DNA from: Microplitis mediator | Lineage: Eukaryota; Arthropoda; Insecta; Hymenoptera; Braconidae | NCBI RefSeq assembly: GCF_029852145.1 | Contig: NC_079971.1 | Coordinates: forward strand, 2,294,001-2,358,000 | Reading direction: 5' to 3' | DNA: 64,000 bases | Part shown: positions 34,757-46,721 of the stretch, one piece after another | How positions within the stretch are numbered: position 1 is the first letter of the stretch | How the letters are laid out: every line of letters starts with the position of its first letter | Position numbers and translations under genes: made by a program | The notes under the pieces: model-generated | What the model saw: only the letters and a program-made list of their open reading frames with translations | What the model was told of the DNA's origin: nothing | The model's database searches: none

Positions 34757-35849
34757 CATGGAGAAAAATGTTGGCTTGAAATCTATCAATTTTTATTATG
34801 CTGTCGACCAGACTTGAAACAGGAAATGATGCATCCAAAAAATTATTATGCTCATACGAAAAATTATTATGCTCTATCACAGTACTTACTACGCGAGAAA
34901 CTTATCGATAAGCTTTAATATAACAATAACTTTCATACATTTTAATAATTCTGATGCGGCAAAATAATTTTTTATAAGAGCATAATAACTTTTTGGACCC
35001 TTCACTTCCTGTTTCAAGTTTGACTGACAGCATAATAAAAATTCGTAGGCTTCGAGCAATAATTCCAATTACGATATTTTTTTCCGCAATTAGATTTTCT
35101 AAAATTTACTGAAAAAAAGTTTTGCCAAAAATTCATATAATAAATATTTATATATAATCATCATTAAAAAAAATATATATATGTAGAACAACATACCACT
35201 TGCTAGAGAAGAAATCCGTAAGAGATTATTCATCCTCAACATTTGACATTGAACTTTATATCCAACACACACACGTCCGTAATACACATAAACATACACA
35301 GACTCACTTAAGCATGAAGCACTAAAAATAGTGTAACATTGAACTATACCAACATGCACACCCTGACCGTTAAAAAATAAGGGTGTGAACTGCTCATTAG
35401 CTTAAATTGTTATCACAGTTAAAAGGTTACAAAGAAACAATTATAATAACAATGATTACTAATTACTTGTACTATTTTATTACTGTAATTATTACTTCTG
35501 TAATTACAATCAATGAACATAAATTTAACATGAATGTCAAGGTAATCATATATTTTTAATTTCCACCTGACACTTGAAAAATTGTTTTCATAAAATTAAT
35601 TAAATTTACAGCAATTAATTTTCATCATTTAAAAATAAACGCTAATTATATTAAAATATTCATAAATAGTTTTTTAATTAGAGGGAGATTTAATTTAATT
35701 TAAAATGTATTAGCTGATAAATGTCCGAGGAGAGATAGAGGAGACAGATAAACTGTTGATTAAATTAATGGGGTTTGTGCACGATATAAATTTATATATC
35801 TCGGGTATAGAATATTAATCCTACTACTGATGATTACCTAAGGTTGTTC
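34757..35849. other. AT-rich spacer
   Basis: CATAATAATTTTT and CAGCATAATAAAAATT words near 34790-35050 suggest a worn foldback (GACCAGACTTGAAACAGG on the left against CCTGTTTCAAGTTTGACTG on the right of about 34805-35030). No gene supported. Confidence 0.4.
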
Positions 35850-36060
35850 ACAATGTTTACACAGCAAAGAGACATGTAGACTGATGATGCTTCTGAGGCT
35901 TCTGTTGATCCGAGCTGACCGACACTCACGTTCACGGTGTGCCACTACGTCATGTCACCTACTCCTCTGCAAAGCAGTTCGTGTTGGAGGCTACTTTGTG
36001 ACCGTTCGACCGTATTTTATTGGCTGTTTATACCCCACTCGATATAGAAAATTCATGCTT
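35850..36060 (-). promoter_or_regulatory. GC-rich island, possible promoter
   Basis: An island of higher GC content. On the minus strand it has TATAAACAG at about 36031-36023, the palindromic-like TGACGTAGTG and TGACATGACG near 35950, and CTTAGGTAATC, a possible donor, at about 35842. A minus-strand 5' exon is conceivable. The plus-strand open frame at 35884-36120 is Arg/Leu-rich and not convincing. Confidence 0.25.
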
Positions 36061-36429
36061 GCGTTGGTTAATCACGTTACTTTGGAAATATTACTATACT
36101 TAGTAATAAAAAATAAATAAATTTATGCAGAATAACAGAATTTAAATATTGTTCCATTGACATTCTTCTTACAGTAGTGGGCGGGATATAAATAAAATAT
36201 TTTAAAGATTTATTGTTTGTGATAATTATTAATTATTCTTTTGAAATAAAAAAAAAAATATGTCAGGTATTCGAATTTTTTTCATTTTTAGGTAGATTTC
36301 TTTAGAAATCGTACTATTGCAATGGGTCTCATGATCGAATTATCAAAGAATTTTGCCACCATATATTTTATTTTACCTAGTAGAGTCAAAAAATACCATC
36401 CACTCAAAAGTTTCTATATGTATATATTA
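36061..36429. other. AT-rich spacer
   Basis: Nothing recognised. Confidence 0.4.
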
Positions 36430-36991
36430 GGGTGGGTTGAAAAAAAACTTTTTTTTTGTTTTTCTTAGCATGAGGGTAGAATTTGTACCTTATAAAAAAA
36501 AAAAAATTTTAAGAAAAAAAAAATTTTTTTACTCAACATTTTGAGGTGGCCCACTTGTTTTTTAAATAAATAATTGATGAAACGGGGTAGTTCCAACGAA
36601 AAAATTTTTTTTTTGTCCAAAATCGTGGAAAACATCTAATAATTGTCGAATGTGTTTTTTTTTACTTCACTTTCAATTTAATTCAAAAGAAAACGCTTTT
36701 CATTTTTTGGATTTTTTACTTAAATTACAAAAATAATAGGAAAAAAATTTTTTCAACTCCTGACTTTCAATTAGCTTTCACGGGGACACCCTACAGATTC
36801 TAGAACACCATGTAATTTTTTTCGTTGGGACTACCCCGTTTGATCAATTATTTATTTTAAAAACGATTGGGCCACCTCAAAATGTTGAGTAAAAAAATTT
36901 TTTTTTTCTTAAAATTTTTTTTTTTTTATAAGGTACAAATTCTACCCCCATGCTAAGAAAAACAAAAAATAAGTTTTTTTTCAACTCACCC
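36430..36991. mobile_element. Foldback element, TA-GGGTG family
   Basis: Ends GGGTGGGTTGAAAAAAAAC and GTTTTTTTTCAACTCACCC; TA on both sides (36428-36429, 36992-36993). The arms stay paired for about 150 bp, with AGGGTAGAATTTGTACC against GGTACAAATTCTACCCC and AACGGGGTAGTTCC against GGACTACCCCGTT. Confidence 0.8.
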
Positions 36992-36993
36992 TA

Positions 36994-37560
36994 GTATATA
37001 TACGATATAACGCGCCTTGTCATCACGATAGCGCCCGCAATTCTTAACGGATCTTAATAAAATTTTATAGACTTATTTATTGGACGATTACCTTGATCAA
37101 GTTCGAAGATGAGCCCAATCGGTCGATTAGTTTGGAAGTTGTGGGTGTTTGAAATTTTTATTGATTTTCATAAAAATGAATTTTCTGGCTTTATCCTTAA
37201 ATAACTTTTGAACCGAAAATGATAACTCAATTCTGTAAAAAATATCTCAAAATTTAGACGATTAGCTTTAATTTTCACTGTAATACTTGATTTTTCAAAA
37301 CATCTTTTTTAACAATTGGATGATATCGAAAATTTTACAAAAAATAAAAAAAGGTTATTTTTGCAGCTTAGTCTTCTAATAACTTCTAAATGATAAGGCA
37401 TAACTCATTTCCTTGAAATTCATGTTTAAGCTTACAAAATAAGTATTAATTACACTATTGTAGCTTTATTGTATTTACATAAGAAATCTACCTCTCCACT
37501 CCGGGTAAGGCTGGATGGCGCCTTTTTTTATTATTATTTTTATTACTATTCATCTTGACA
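36994..37560. other. Spacer
   Basis: Bases 37020-37150 are moderately GC-rich (GATAGCGCCCGCAATTC), but no exon is defined. Confidence 0.35.
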
Positions 37561-37564
37561 TCCA

Positions 37565-38087
37565 AAATGTGTAAATATCTAAATTTATCATGGGTATTGT
37601 GGACAATTGATTGGTTAATTAATCAAACATCAATTTTTTAAACGACGTTTCGTCACTTTAGTATTGATGTATGGGAGAGGGGGGCAGGAAATCTAGTCAT
37701 CCAGGATTTTGTACTTTCCAATTTTTTTTTTTTTTCCGTTGCGCAAAGAATGTCCCGATCTTCAAGTTCATTATTATTGTGACTTTTTCAAGTACTCAAA
37801 TTTGTTGATTATTAGTCAAGTTAAAATTTAAATGTACGATCATCAACCAAAAACTCAGCTCTTTGGAACAAAAAAATCGTTGCAATAGTCCCGATTTTCT
37901 TATACTAATTAATAATTGTTCTAACTAATTCACAGCTTAATCAAACAACTATTTAAGTTTAAAGTAAAATGTCTATAACAGTACGCATGTTAATGACAAT
38001 TGACGAAACGTCGTTCAAAAAATTAATGTTTGATTAATTAATCAATCAATTGGCCATGATACCCGTGATAAGTTTAGATATTGTTAT
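37565..38087. mobile_element. Foldback element with about 80-bp arms
   Basis: The left arm TATCTAAATTTATCATGGGT, continuing through GATTGGTTAATTAATC and ACGACGTTTCGTCA, is inverted at the right as TGACGAAACGTCGTTC...ATACCCGTGATAAGTTTAGA. The middle is unrelated AT-rich sequence. Confidence 0.65.
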
Positions 38088-39514
38088 TATTATTATTTTT
38101 TTTGGGATAAAATGGTTAATTTATAGTTTTTGTCAATAAATTTTTTCAATAAAAAATTTTATTCAAAGGAATTTTATTATTTTTAATTGAAATTCACAAG
38201 GGATCAAGTAAAAAGAAGAAAAAGTATTAGAGGTCACCCTCGAATTATGTAACGGCCTACAAAGGAGGTAAGAGGATTTGTTATTTGTTACAAGGGGATG
38301 AAGGTCAGTTGGGAATAATGTCATGTAACAAGGAGTCTTGACTTCTCGTACATAATATAGTTTTTTTTTATTAAATATAAATTTGAATTTATATTTCGGA
38401 ATGGAAGAAATAATCACAAAAAAAAATATTATTATTATTATTTTTTGTCAGAATAAAAACTTTGTAAGGATTGTCCGGGTGCCCGTATCTGACTCTCAAT
38501 AAAAGTTCAATATCATGGAAATATTTAATCGATTATTGACAAGTTTAGTGAAGAGGTGACAGTCTATTTTTATGAGATTTTTTAAAAACGTCACAATTTT
38601 TAGAAAATAAAGCTGTTGCTTGTTAATTTTGGTTGAAAAAATTTTTTTTTTAAGTGACCCATTTTAACCCCTACGCAGTACAACTTGAACATTTATATTT
38701 TAAAAAGTATATTAATAATTCTTGATAAAATCTTTTTTTGTTTTTACAAAATTGTGGTTCAAATAATTTCGTATTTTTAAAATTCTGAAATTTGGAATTT
38801 ATGGAAATTTTGTAAAAACTTGTTTGTGAAAATAAGTTTTTGTTTTTAATAAAGTCCGTTGTACTCCGATTTCTTTAACTTTGATAAGTAATAAAAACAT
38901 TGGTTTTGTTTTATAGAGTAATAAAATTTTATCGTGAAAATAAAAAAATAAATAAACCATCAATTTCAATATCGACACAATTCTGCTAAAGTAATTACAA
39001 AATGAACGTCTGTTTGAATTTATAAAACAATTTATTAAACTTCTGCTGTATATACTTTTAGATCTAACAATAAAAATTTTATTATCTTAATAAAAAAAAT
39101 TTATTGTCAAGCTTATGAATATATTTTTTTTTTTTACAAGAAAATAAAACTTCTACTTTAATTTACCATTGAAATAACAAAGAAATAAAAATAATAATTT
39201 TTTGGACGAGTATCAAAAAATAATTTAAATAAATAAATAAAAGTTTTGAAGAAAATGCAGAATAATAAAAACGATAATAATTTTCAATTCAATGAACAAT
39301 TCATTCATTTCACTTGACGGATTGGATTATCGAGTTTTCATCATCTCTTATATTTTCTTGATTGCATTACTTTTCACGATAATAAGTGAATAAAAAAAAA
39401 TTTATTGTACTTCCTTTGATATTTGTAGGCAATCAGATAAAATTATTGTTCTATAGAGAATTTCATATATAAAATCATTATTATTATTATTGGTTAGTTT
39501 AGTAACAATCAATT
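38088..39514. other. AT-rich spacer
   Basis: TGTAACAAGG/CCTTGTTACA-like words at 38240-38340 hint at a small word-repeat element. No gene supported; the minus frame at 38163-38417 overlaps it. Confidence 0.35.
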
Positions 39515-39539
39515 TTGTACAAACATTATTATTTTTTTT

Positions 39540-39760
39540 ACCATAACCGGAAGTTTGAATGCCTGCTCTGTTTAGAGGGAAGAAAGTTGTTTATATTTTT
39601 TTGTCAGAAAACAAATGATAAAAATCTGCGCATGCGCTATTCTTTTCACAAACAGAGGCAAGAATTTAAACTTGGCCCGGGTAGGCAATCAGACACGTGG
39701 GTTAGAATGTCCTACTTTCCTTCCTTGGTGTGTAATATACTATTATTATGTACCCAGGAA
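39540..39760. repeat. Partial copy of the TTAGAATGTCCTA repeat
   Basis: Shares GTTAGAATGTCCTACTTTCC and the end TTGGTGTGTAATATACT with copies at 51600-51772 and 52867-53192. The left half has the inverted counterpart (CACAAACAGAGGCAAGAA). Decayed. Confidence 0.5.
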
Positions 39761-40740
39761 AAAATAATTTAGATCTGCGTTGATCTACGTTAGGTTTGCG
39801 AAGATCTCATTTTTCTAAAAATTAACTTTATTATCACTTTCTCTTCAAAATTTTGCTGTTTATTATTTTTGATCTAGTTAACGTCAAGTTTGCGTCAAGT
39901 CTTGATGTTTCAAGTTTTGACTAATACGAGTACAATATGAACCACAAGTTGACGTAAATCTAGAGCCGAAATTGGAATGCAAGTTAACCTAAAAATTTGC
40001 CTTCAAGTTGCGGAAAAAAATTTGGAACGCAAAAATTACTTCCAAATTGACTACAAGGTATACCGTCAACTATTTTCACCATCAAGTTTTTCGGGTGATA
40101 AGACCGATGATCCGACGACAAATGATCCGCGACATTTGATCCGTGGATAATTGATCTTCCGATAATTTATCCTTACGACAATAGATCCAAGTGACAATTA
40201 CGGTGTGTAAGATTACCATTAACTCTTTCAAATATTTTAATTCCGAAAAATTTCTAACAAGTAATGGTCTGATTCTCTTTGAAATGGTACAGTATTATTG
40301 CAAGTGCATGGGTTTATATATTTTATATGTCTACGCACACAAAACCCCTGAAAAAAAAGCACCGTACTATTTCAAGCGTATAGGTTTACATAATTTGTAT
40401 TTCCACGCACACAAAACCTGAGAAAAAAGGGATACTGTATTATTTTTTTGTCGATATTTAATCTTGAGGATATTTTGTCGATTGTTGATTTACATGTATG
40501 AGGTATTTTTGGATGAATTGTCTTAAAGATTATTTGTCCGTGGATATAATGTCATGCGGATCAAATGTCGCGGATCATACGTTTTTGGATCAATCGTTAC
40601 GTAATCAGTTTTTCGTCAACTTGACGTCTACTTGCTGTAGATTTCCGCCAACTTGCAATCAAAATGGCTATCAGAGTAGATTTACGTTACTTCCAGCAGA
40701 TCTACGGAGATCAACATAGATTTCATATAGTTGCCAGACT
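39761..40740. repeat. Composite AGATCT and GATCCGCGAC word elements
   Basis: Outer parts (39765-39830 and 40660-40725) carry AGATCTACGGAGATC-type words as at 16555. Next inward are AAGTTGACGTAAATC and ATTTGCGTCAACTTG-like words. The core (about 40085-40615) has GATCCGCGACATTTGATCC, with the inverse ATCAAATGTCGCGGATC. This looks like one element nested in another; exact ends are not clear. Confidence 0.5.
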
Positions 40741-41259
40741 TTTTTTTTCAAGTTATTTTAATTCCGCTGACTGTTTGTAATCCGAAATTTCAAGTTATAT
40801 GTAATTAATCACATGATTTGCTTCAAATAAACTTTTCGGTCAGTTTAATGTCTAGCTAATGTATAAAGTAAACTAATTTACGATTACATATGTTGACCAA
40901 TTTTAAAGTTTAATAAAGTTTGTTTCTCGTGGTAAATCTGATTCGCTAGTAGAGTTCGAATACATTGTGAAAACAAATTATTTAAGCCGAACAACATATA
41001 TTTATTGGTCATACTAAAAAACTATTGTATGAAAAGTTTCAAATAAATCGATTTATTTGACTCAAATACATTTTTCTTTTAATAAATATAGTAATTTTGA
41101 ATAAAACAGAGCGTATTTATAACTTGGGCACTCAAGATTATCTAAAGTATCAGAATCATTAATAATATTAAATTTAATTAATTATGATAATAATTAATTT
41201 TCATTAGAAAAACATATTTCCCAACAATTTGAAACTTTTAATAAAAGGTATCAACTTAC
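40741..41259. other. AT-rich spacer
   Basis: Nothing recognised. Confidence 0.4.
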
Positions 41260-41367
41260 GGAAGTTGTTAAGCCGGTGATGAAATTACTGATAGATGGAT
41301 CGCGAGTATCATCGGATGAACGACAATTACAAATGAGCTTTTCACGTTGAAACAACTCGTGTAGTAG
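41260..41367 (-). CDS. Possible exon with perfect donor
   Basis: A minus-strand frame is open for 35 codons and ends at TTCC followed by GTAAGT (41259-41254), an ideal 5' splice site. The peptide includes FQREKLICNCRSSDDTRD then PSISNFITGL, balanced composition in a GC-richer island with no repeat. There is no in-frame ATG, and the upstream acceptor is weak (ACACGAG). A 5' UTR exon ending in a good donor is an alternative. The plus strand is open here too, which weakens the coding case. Family unknown. Confidence 0.25.
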
Positions 41368-41721
41368 TCATTAACAATAATCGATTAATTAAGCGTTAGC
41401 TTTTATCAGCATGACTCACATCGTTTCGCATCACATGGATTCTATTCGTTACAGAATATGTGTTGTCATTGTTCATTGTCTATGTCTATGTTTGTTCATC
41501 TTTATCCATATAGCCTATAATTCTATAGATGCTATTGACTATTAACACGATATATTATTTCCGAAATTACTACATCAATTTCCGTTGGGCTAATAATCCT
41601 AATTGTTGTTCGAATTACGGAAATTGCCCTTGCAGACTACTTCCATACTGACAATTCTTATCATTAAAACAAACAATTTTATAAAATACACGGAAAAAAA
41701 ATTGTTGTTGAGGTATCCCTA
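41368..41721. other. Spacer
   Basis: No feature recognised. Confidence 0.4.
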
Positions 41722-42442
41722 CACGGAGAGAAAAAAATAGTAATGATTACTATGCTACATAGTAACCAGACTCATTTTTTGTAAAATGGTAAATAATGCT
41801 ATGTAGAATAGGACTCATTACCATTTTTCTGGTAATGATTACTATGTTACATTGAAACAACTAAAATGGTAAAAATCGCTATCTAGCATGGGAATCAGGG
41901 CTATGTAGAATGGTACTCAGTCCCATGCTGGAATAGCTGTCGTTACAGTTTAATAAGTGAGACAAGAAAGTAAACATGCGCGGACATTTGCGCAGTAACC
42001 TATGTGTATGTGTTACATGTATATGTGCGAAGTATATTATTAAATATTTTAATTTATTTAATTATTATTTATCTGTTATCAAAAAATGATATTTCATTTT
42101 GAGCAATATCTTAATTATTTCAATAGATTAATTCAATTTCTACATATATCTATTTATAGTAACCTGAGTAATTTGTTTTGTCATAACCTTATTTACTAAA
42201 AATGAAATAAATAAAACATCGTAAACGTTACTAGGTAACATTGTAGCCATATCCATTTACATAGTTCTCTCGTCAATGTAGAATAGTAATCACTTCTATG
42301 CTAGCATAGCCACCGTTACTATGTAGAATGGGGGGGATTACTCTGCCCGGTGACTCTCGACGTTAAAAAATCCTCGTTTCTATGTAACATAGTAATGGTT
42401 ACCATTCTACATAGGAATTATAACTATTTTTTTCTCTCCGTG
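41722..42442. mobile_element. TIR element, CACGGAGAG ends, ACTATG words
   Basis: Left CACGGAGAGAAAAAAATAG, right CTATTTTTTTCTCTCCGTG, with TA on both sides (41720-41721, 42443-42444). The interior repeats TAGTAACCATTC, ATGTAGAATGG and GGTAATGATTACTATG in both orientations. It contains a GC-poor middle (41990-42240) without words. Noncoding. Confidence 0.8.
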
Positions 42443-42444
42443 TA

Positions 42445-43086
42445 GTAGAAATGATATCGAGTTTTTAGCCAGTAACTAGCCAGTTTAACTAGACTTAAAC
42501 CAGTAACTGGCCAGTGTAATATCGAGTTTCTGTCAAATAACTTGCCAGTTTTACTAGAGATCGAGCAAAACATGGCGGCTTTAGTGAAACTATAAATTTT
42601 GAATATTGAGGTTATCAAGGGTTATAAAAAATTGTCAAATAAAATAAAAATAATGTTTAATAAACGATATGACATAAACGTTTAATTTATATTTATTTAT
42701 ATTATGAAATATATAACATCATTAGATTAATAGAATAACAACAATAAATCTGACAATAAAGTAATTATTTGATTTCATCGCCTACAGTCGCAATTCATTT
42801 ATTGTGTCAACTTTTTTTACCGCATCCATTTTGTAATATATTTTGTAAAATATTTCCACGTTAACATACACAAATTTTAATTAATTCACACTGTTTTTTA
42901 ATATTTTTTAAAACAACGCCGCGTACAGGTTAACAGAAAAAAATAAACAGACACACACTAGTAAAGGTACAGTGTCGGTGTGACCAATGTTTATGACTTA
43001 GTTGTAGGTGGCGCGATTTCGAGTTTTTACTCGATATCACTGGCCAGTTACTGGTTTATATCGAGTGAAAACTCGATTATTTCTAC
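42445..43086. mobile_element. TIR element, GTAACTGGCCAGT words
   Basis: The left end GTAGAAATGATATCGAG pairs with the right end CTCGATTATTTCTAC. Next inward, AGCCAGTAACTAGCCAGT pairs with ACTGGCCAGTTACTGG. It starts immediately after the TA shared with the preceding element and ends at TA (43087-43088), directly against a truncated GGAGTGAAT element. Confidence 0.75.
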
Positions 43087-43088
43087 TA

Positions 43089-43307
43089 GGGATGGAGTGA
43101 AATTAACTTCGGAGGGAAGTTTATTTTAACATTAAAATAACGGATAGGAGTAAATGAGTAAAGAAATAAAATCCACATTGTTCCCCTGATAGAAGAAAAT
43201 TTCAAAGTGATTTTTTAAAAAACTCCAGTATTTCGAGTGTCGGAATGAATTCGCTTTGAAATGAAATCCCTATTCGCTCTGAATGTGATCCCGATTTTTT
43301 TACAGCG
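43089..43307. mobile_element. Truncated GGAGTGAAT-family element
   Basis: The right half only: AGTGAAATTAACTTCGGAGG words, then GATTTTTTTACAGCG followed by TA. The left terminus is missing where it meets the element ending at 43086. Confidence 0.6.
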
Positions 43308-43894
43308 TAGTAATTTTTTCTCAAGCTTTATTTTCAAAAGAAAACTTTAAACACAGAATGAAGAACGAGACTCTGTGCAGTAGTCTATTATCTCGCAATC
43401 TAAATTTTAATATTTGAAAAATTTTCATTTGTTCAAAAAATAAACATGAACGAAGTTTTCGTTTATTGCGCGAATGTAATAAGGGTAGTATCGTTCGTCC
43501 ACTTGAGAGTAATAAAGAAAAAAGACTCAGTCTCCCCCCCCCCCCCCCCCCTGACCCCGTAAATGAAGAGCAAATAAAATTATAGAAAAGAGGTCAATCG
43601 AAAAATTTGACGCTAATAAGATGTTTTAATTGTTATTTAAATCTACTTTGAAAACAATTTAAACAATTTTAAGTGTTTAAAGTATTTAACAAAGTAATTA
43701 AAATTTTTAAAAAATAAAAATAACAAATAACAAATTGAGGTATTGTTATAATTTGAGCAAGAAAATCTTTAATAACATTATTGTCGAGCGGTTAAATAAG
43801 AATCATTTGTAGTGAAGTTGGATATTAAGTTGTGTATGTGTATAAGCTTCTTTTTTAGTGGTATACTGTGCCATCGTTATCTTCTTTTTTTTTT
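43308..43894. other. Spacer with poly-C tract
   Basis: A run of about 18-19 C residues lies at 43534-43552, strikingly out of keeping with the AT-rich background. No gene. Confidence 0.5.
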
Positions 43895-44203
43895 TTACTC
43901 ATATATAATAAGTAGTTTTCTGCATGTACTGTGTAGATATAGAATATAACCAAGGGAACCAAGAAAGTCTGGTGGTGTTGATACTCTTAGAGAAGTAAAG
44001 AGAGTCAGTGTAATACTGGTTGAATGAGTCTCGTGAATATTCAATGCTTGGTAAGACTGCGAGATTTCATCAAAGAAGTATACTAGTAGTTGTAAGGGAA
44101 GAAGATGATAAAGGAAAATAAGAAGAAGAAGAAGAAGGAAATAACGTAAAAGGAATGAAAAAGATTGCCGCGATGAATGCATACGTTCAAAGTCTTGCTG
44201 CAT
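43895..44203 (-). CDS. Doubtful open frame, 102 aa
   Basis: ATG in a good context (AAAATGCAG). The product would have a Leu-rich membrane-like segment at about residues 18-43 and a Ser/Thr-rich second half. The Leu run is encoded by a CTT/TCT-rich stretch (AAGAAG repeats on the plus strand), so it may be a simple-sequence artefact. No splice signals or family recognised. Confidence 0.2.
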   Translation of the reverse strand: MQQDFERMHSSRQSFSFLLRYFLLLLLLIFLYHLLPLQLLVYFFDEISQSYQALNIHETHSTSITLTLFTSLRVSTPPDFLGSLGYILYLHSTCRKLLIIYE

Positions 44204-45904
44204 TTTCTAGGTCAATATCTTTGGCTAAATATTGTACGATTTTAAACTTCTGATATGAAAATTCAAAATGGTAAAAAAAATGAAGTCATCAAGTAAAAGA
44301 CTATTGAACTGAATCGTCAAATTTAAAATATTGATAAGCTGACTCAACTCTTAATAACGTTGGGTCAACTTCTTTTTTTGGGGGTGGTCCGTTTTGCTCA
44401 CCCGGGAAAAAAATTTCTATAGCAACTGTATATAAATTGCGCACCACAAGCGCGAAAGCTGAGTGCTTATGAACGGCTACTTTTTTTTCGACTATTTTAT
44501 TTAACAAAAACATTTCTACACTCTTTTAATTACACCAAAATGGGTCAAACTGCATACTAGCATATAGAGAATTTATTAAGGAACAATTTGAACCTAATAT
44601 TAAGTCGATTCGTTATTTAATTAGTTTAAAATAAATTATTTTAACTCAAGAAACCAGTGCTGTCAATTGTTACGTATGAAACTTCGTAAACACGATAACT
44701 CTCGATAGACACAATTAATCGGCCAAACTTTTTTTTTATTATCTTTGTATTCTTTATCACAAGAACCCTATGGAAAATCACTAGCTAAATCCTTTTAGTT
44801 TAATTGTAATTAATTAAAAACGTAAAACTGATTATTCACGAAAAATTAAGCGGCCATTTTTATTTTTACTGTTGTTATTATTTTTTTCATTTTTTCTCTC
44901 CATCAACTACTGGCGGCAGCACTAGCGCAACAGTATAGGTTTGAAAAAAAAAGAGCGACATCTAAGACAAAAAGGCGGGATATTTAAAAAAAATGTTAAT
45001 AAAAAAATATTAAACTGAAAATAAGAAATAAAAAAAACAAATTGATAATTTATAAGTTGAATAAAAGTTTATAATAAAAAAAAAATTAATATTAGAAAAT
45101 AAAAGTAATGATTAAAAATAAAATGAGCAATAGAGGTGTGCGCTTTTGAATTTTCCAAGATTTTTTATTTGTTTGAATCTTGAATAATAATTAAGTAAAC
45201 AGAAGTTTAAAAATTTTTTTATCTCAATTAATAATTGCATTTAATTACTCGTCAAATCAATGAAATGGCGTATGAAGTAGAACATCGAAATTATGGTACT
45301 TAATAATACTGAACAAACGTTACGAGTTCGCTATTGAATATTCATTTCTATTTAACTTTAGTTCAATATACTCTGGTCCAGGTATTGGATCTCATCGAAT
45401 GGAAACCCAATTAATTTTGCTGGCCTCGGTCAACTAAGAATAGCGTAGTTATAGTTACTCATGCACAGATTTGAATTTTCAACCATCAACTAAATGGTGA
45501 AAACTCGGAAATTCTTGAAACTTTTCCTACACAAGTTTTACAAGTCCTTCGTGCTTGAAATCTATAGCAACAATATCAAGCAAGTCGAGTGCTAAGAAAA
45601 TTTGTTCTCACCCAAGTCACGATTCCTCGACTATTGGTGTGGTCTGTATTTTTTTTTACTTTTTTTTCATGATCTCTTCGACGCTCTCCGATAAAAAAAT
45701 AGATTTATTGTAAGCACGTGCGAGTTACTGTCCTTTTATTTTTATTTATTTATTTTTTTTTGGCATTGCCAGAATAGTTTCAAATTATTATTAGATACCG
45801 TAACACTCATAAAATAAATACATATAAATTTTGAGATTATGATGAAAACTCCAATTTCAATTTTTTTTGTTTTTTTTCAAAATTGAATAGAAGTGTCAAA
45901 AAAA
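44204..45904. other. AT-rich spacer
   Basis: GGGGGTGGTCCGTTTTGCTC at about 44380-44400 resembles an end of the GGGGAGGG/TTTTGCCCC elements. No gene supported. Confidence 0.4.
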
Positions 45905-46368
45905 TTTTAAAAAGAAGATATTATATATGGTAAACATATATTAGAAAATATATGTTACAGATATAAATATATATGTGACAATACATGAAATCTTATATAG
46001 AAGTATATATAGATTTTGGCCGATTTTATTATATTTCTATATATGTTTTCTCTTATATGATTTCATATATTTCCGTATAACTTCAATATATTATTTATAT
46101 ATTTGAAAACTTATAATTTTAATATATTCAAAAATATATGTAAGAATAAATAAAATATATTCTTTTATGTCTTCCTCTCTCTGTTATATGATTATAAATA
46201 TATATAATACATGTATTAACTTATAAACTTACGTTTTTAATAAATTATATTAAAATATACTATATTATATATAAAAAAATATATATAGTTTTTGGCCACT
46301 TATATAGTCCCATATTGATTATATATTTTTCCATATATATTTATCATATATGGTATTTTCGTGCAAGT
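45905..46368. mobile_element. ATATAT-word element, GGCCGA family
   Basis: A chain of ATATATGTT/AATATATGT words bounded by ATATATGGTAAACATATAT and its approximate inverse near 46350. TTTTGGCCGATTTT inside and TTTTTGGCCACTT near the right end match the internal pair of the 13034 and 55954 elements. Ends less clear than in those copies. Confidence 0.5.
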
Positions 46369-46721
46369 TGACTCAAAATTAGAAAAAAAATTATATTTCT
46401 TGATCGGTGTTCGATTTTGTCCCGTAATTTAACGTCACTTTGTAGATAAACTAAAAATTTAAATTTGAATTCTATGGCGCGAAAAAAAAGTTCAGCTTCT
46501 GATATCTATTTAAAATATGCTAGCATTCGATAAAAGCTTACATTGTCACCTACACGAGACAAATTGAAGGATAAATAGATTTATGGACGTGATAACCGAT
46601 TTTCTGAGAGCGGATAAGATTTATATTGATAAGCCACGCATAGATAGCAAGCAGTATTAGTTATAACCTCGTCGGAAACGTGATAAAAGTTATTAAATAT
46701 TCGCAATAAATAATTTTAATC
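46369..46721 (+). promoter_or_regulatory. Upstream region of the GT92 gene
   Basis: Unique sequence before the first ATG with several GATAAG/TTATC sites (46570-46660). No TATA box at a clear distance; transcription start not placed. Confidence 0.3.

Noticed and set aside
43895..44203. Confident membrane protein gene
   Set aside because: The Leu-rich segment is encoded by an AAGAAG-type simple repeat on the other strand; kept only as a low-confidence entry.
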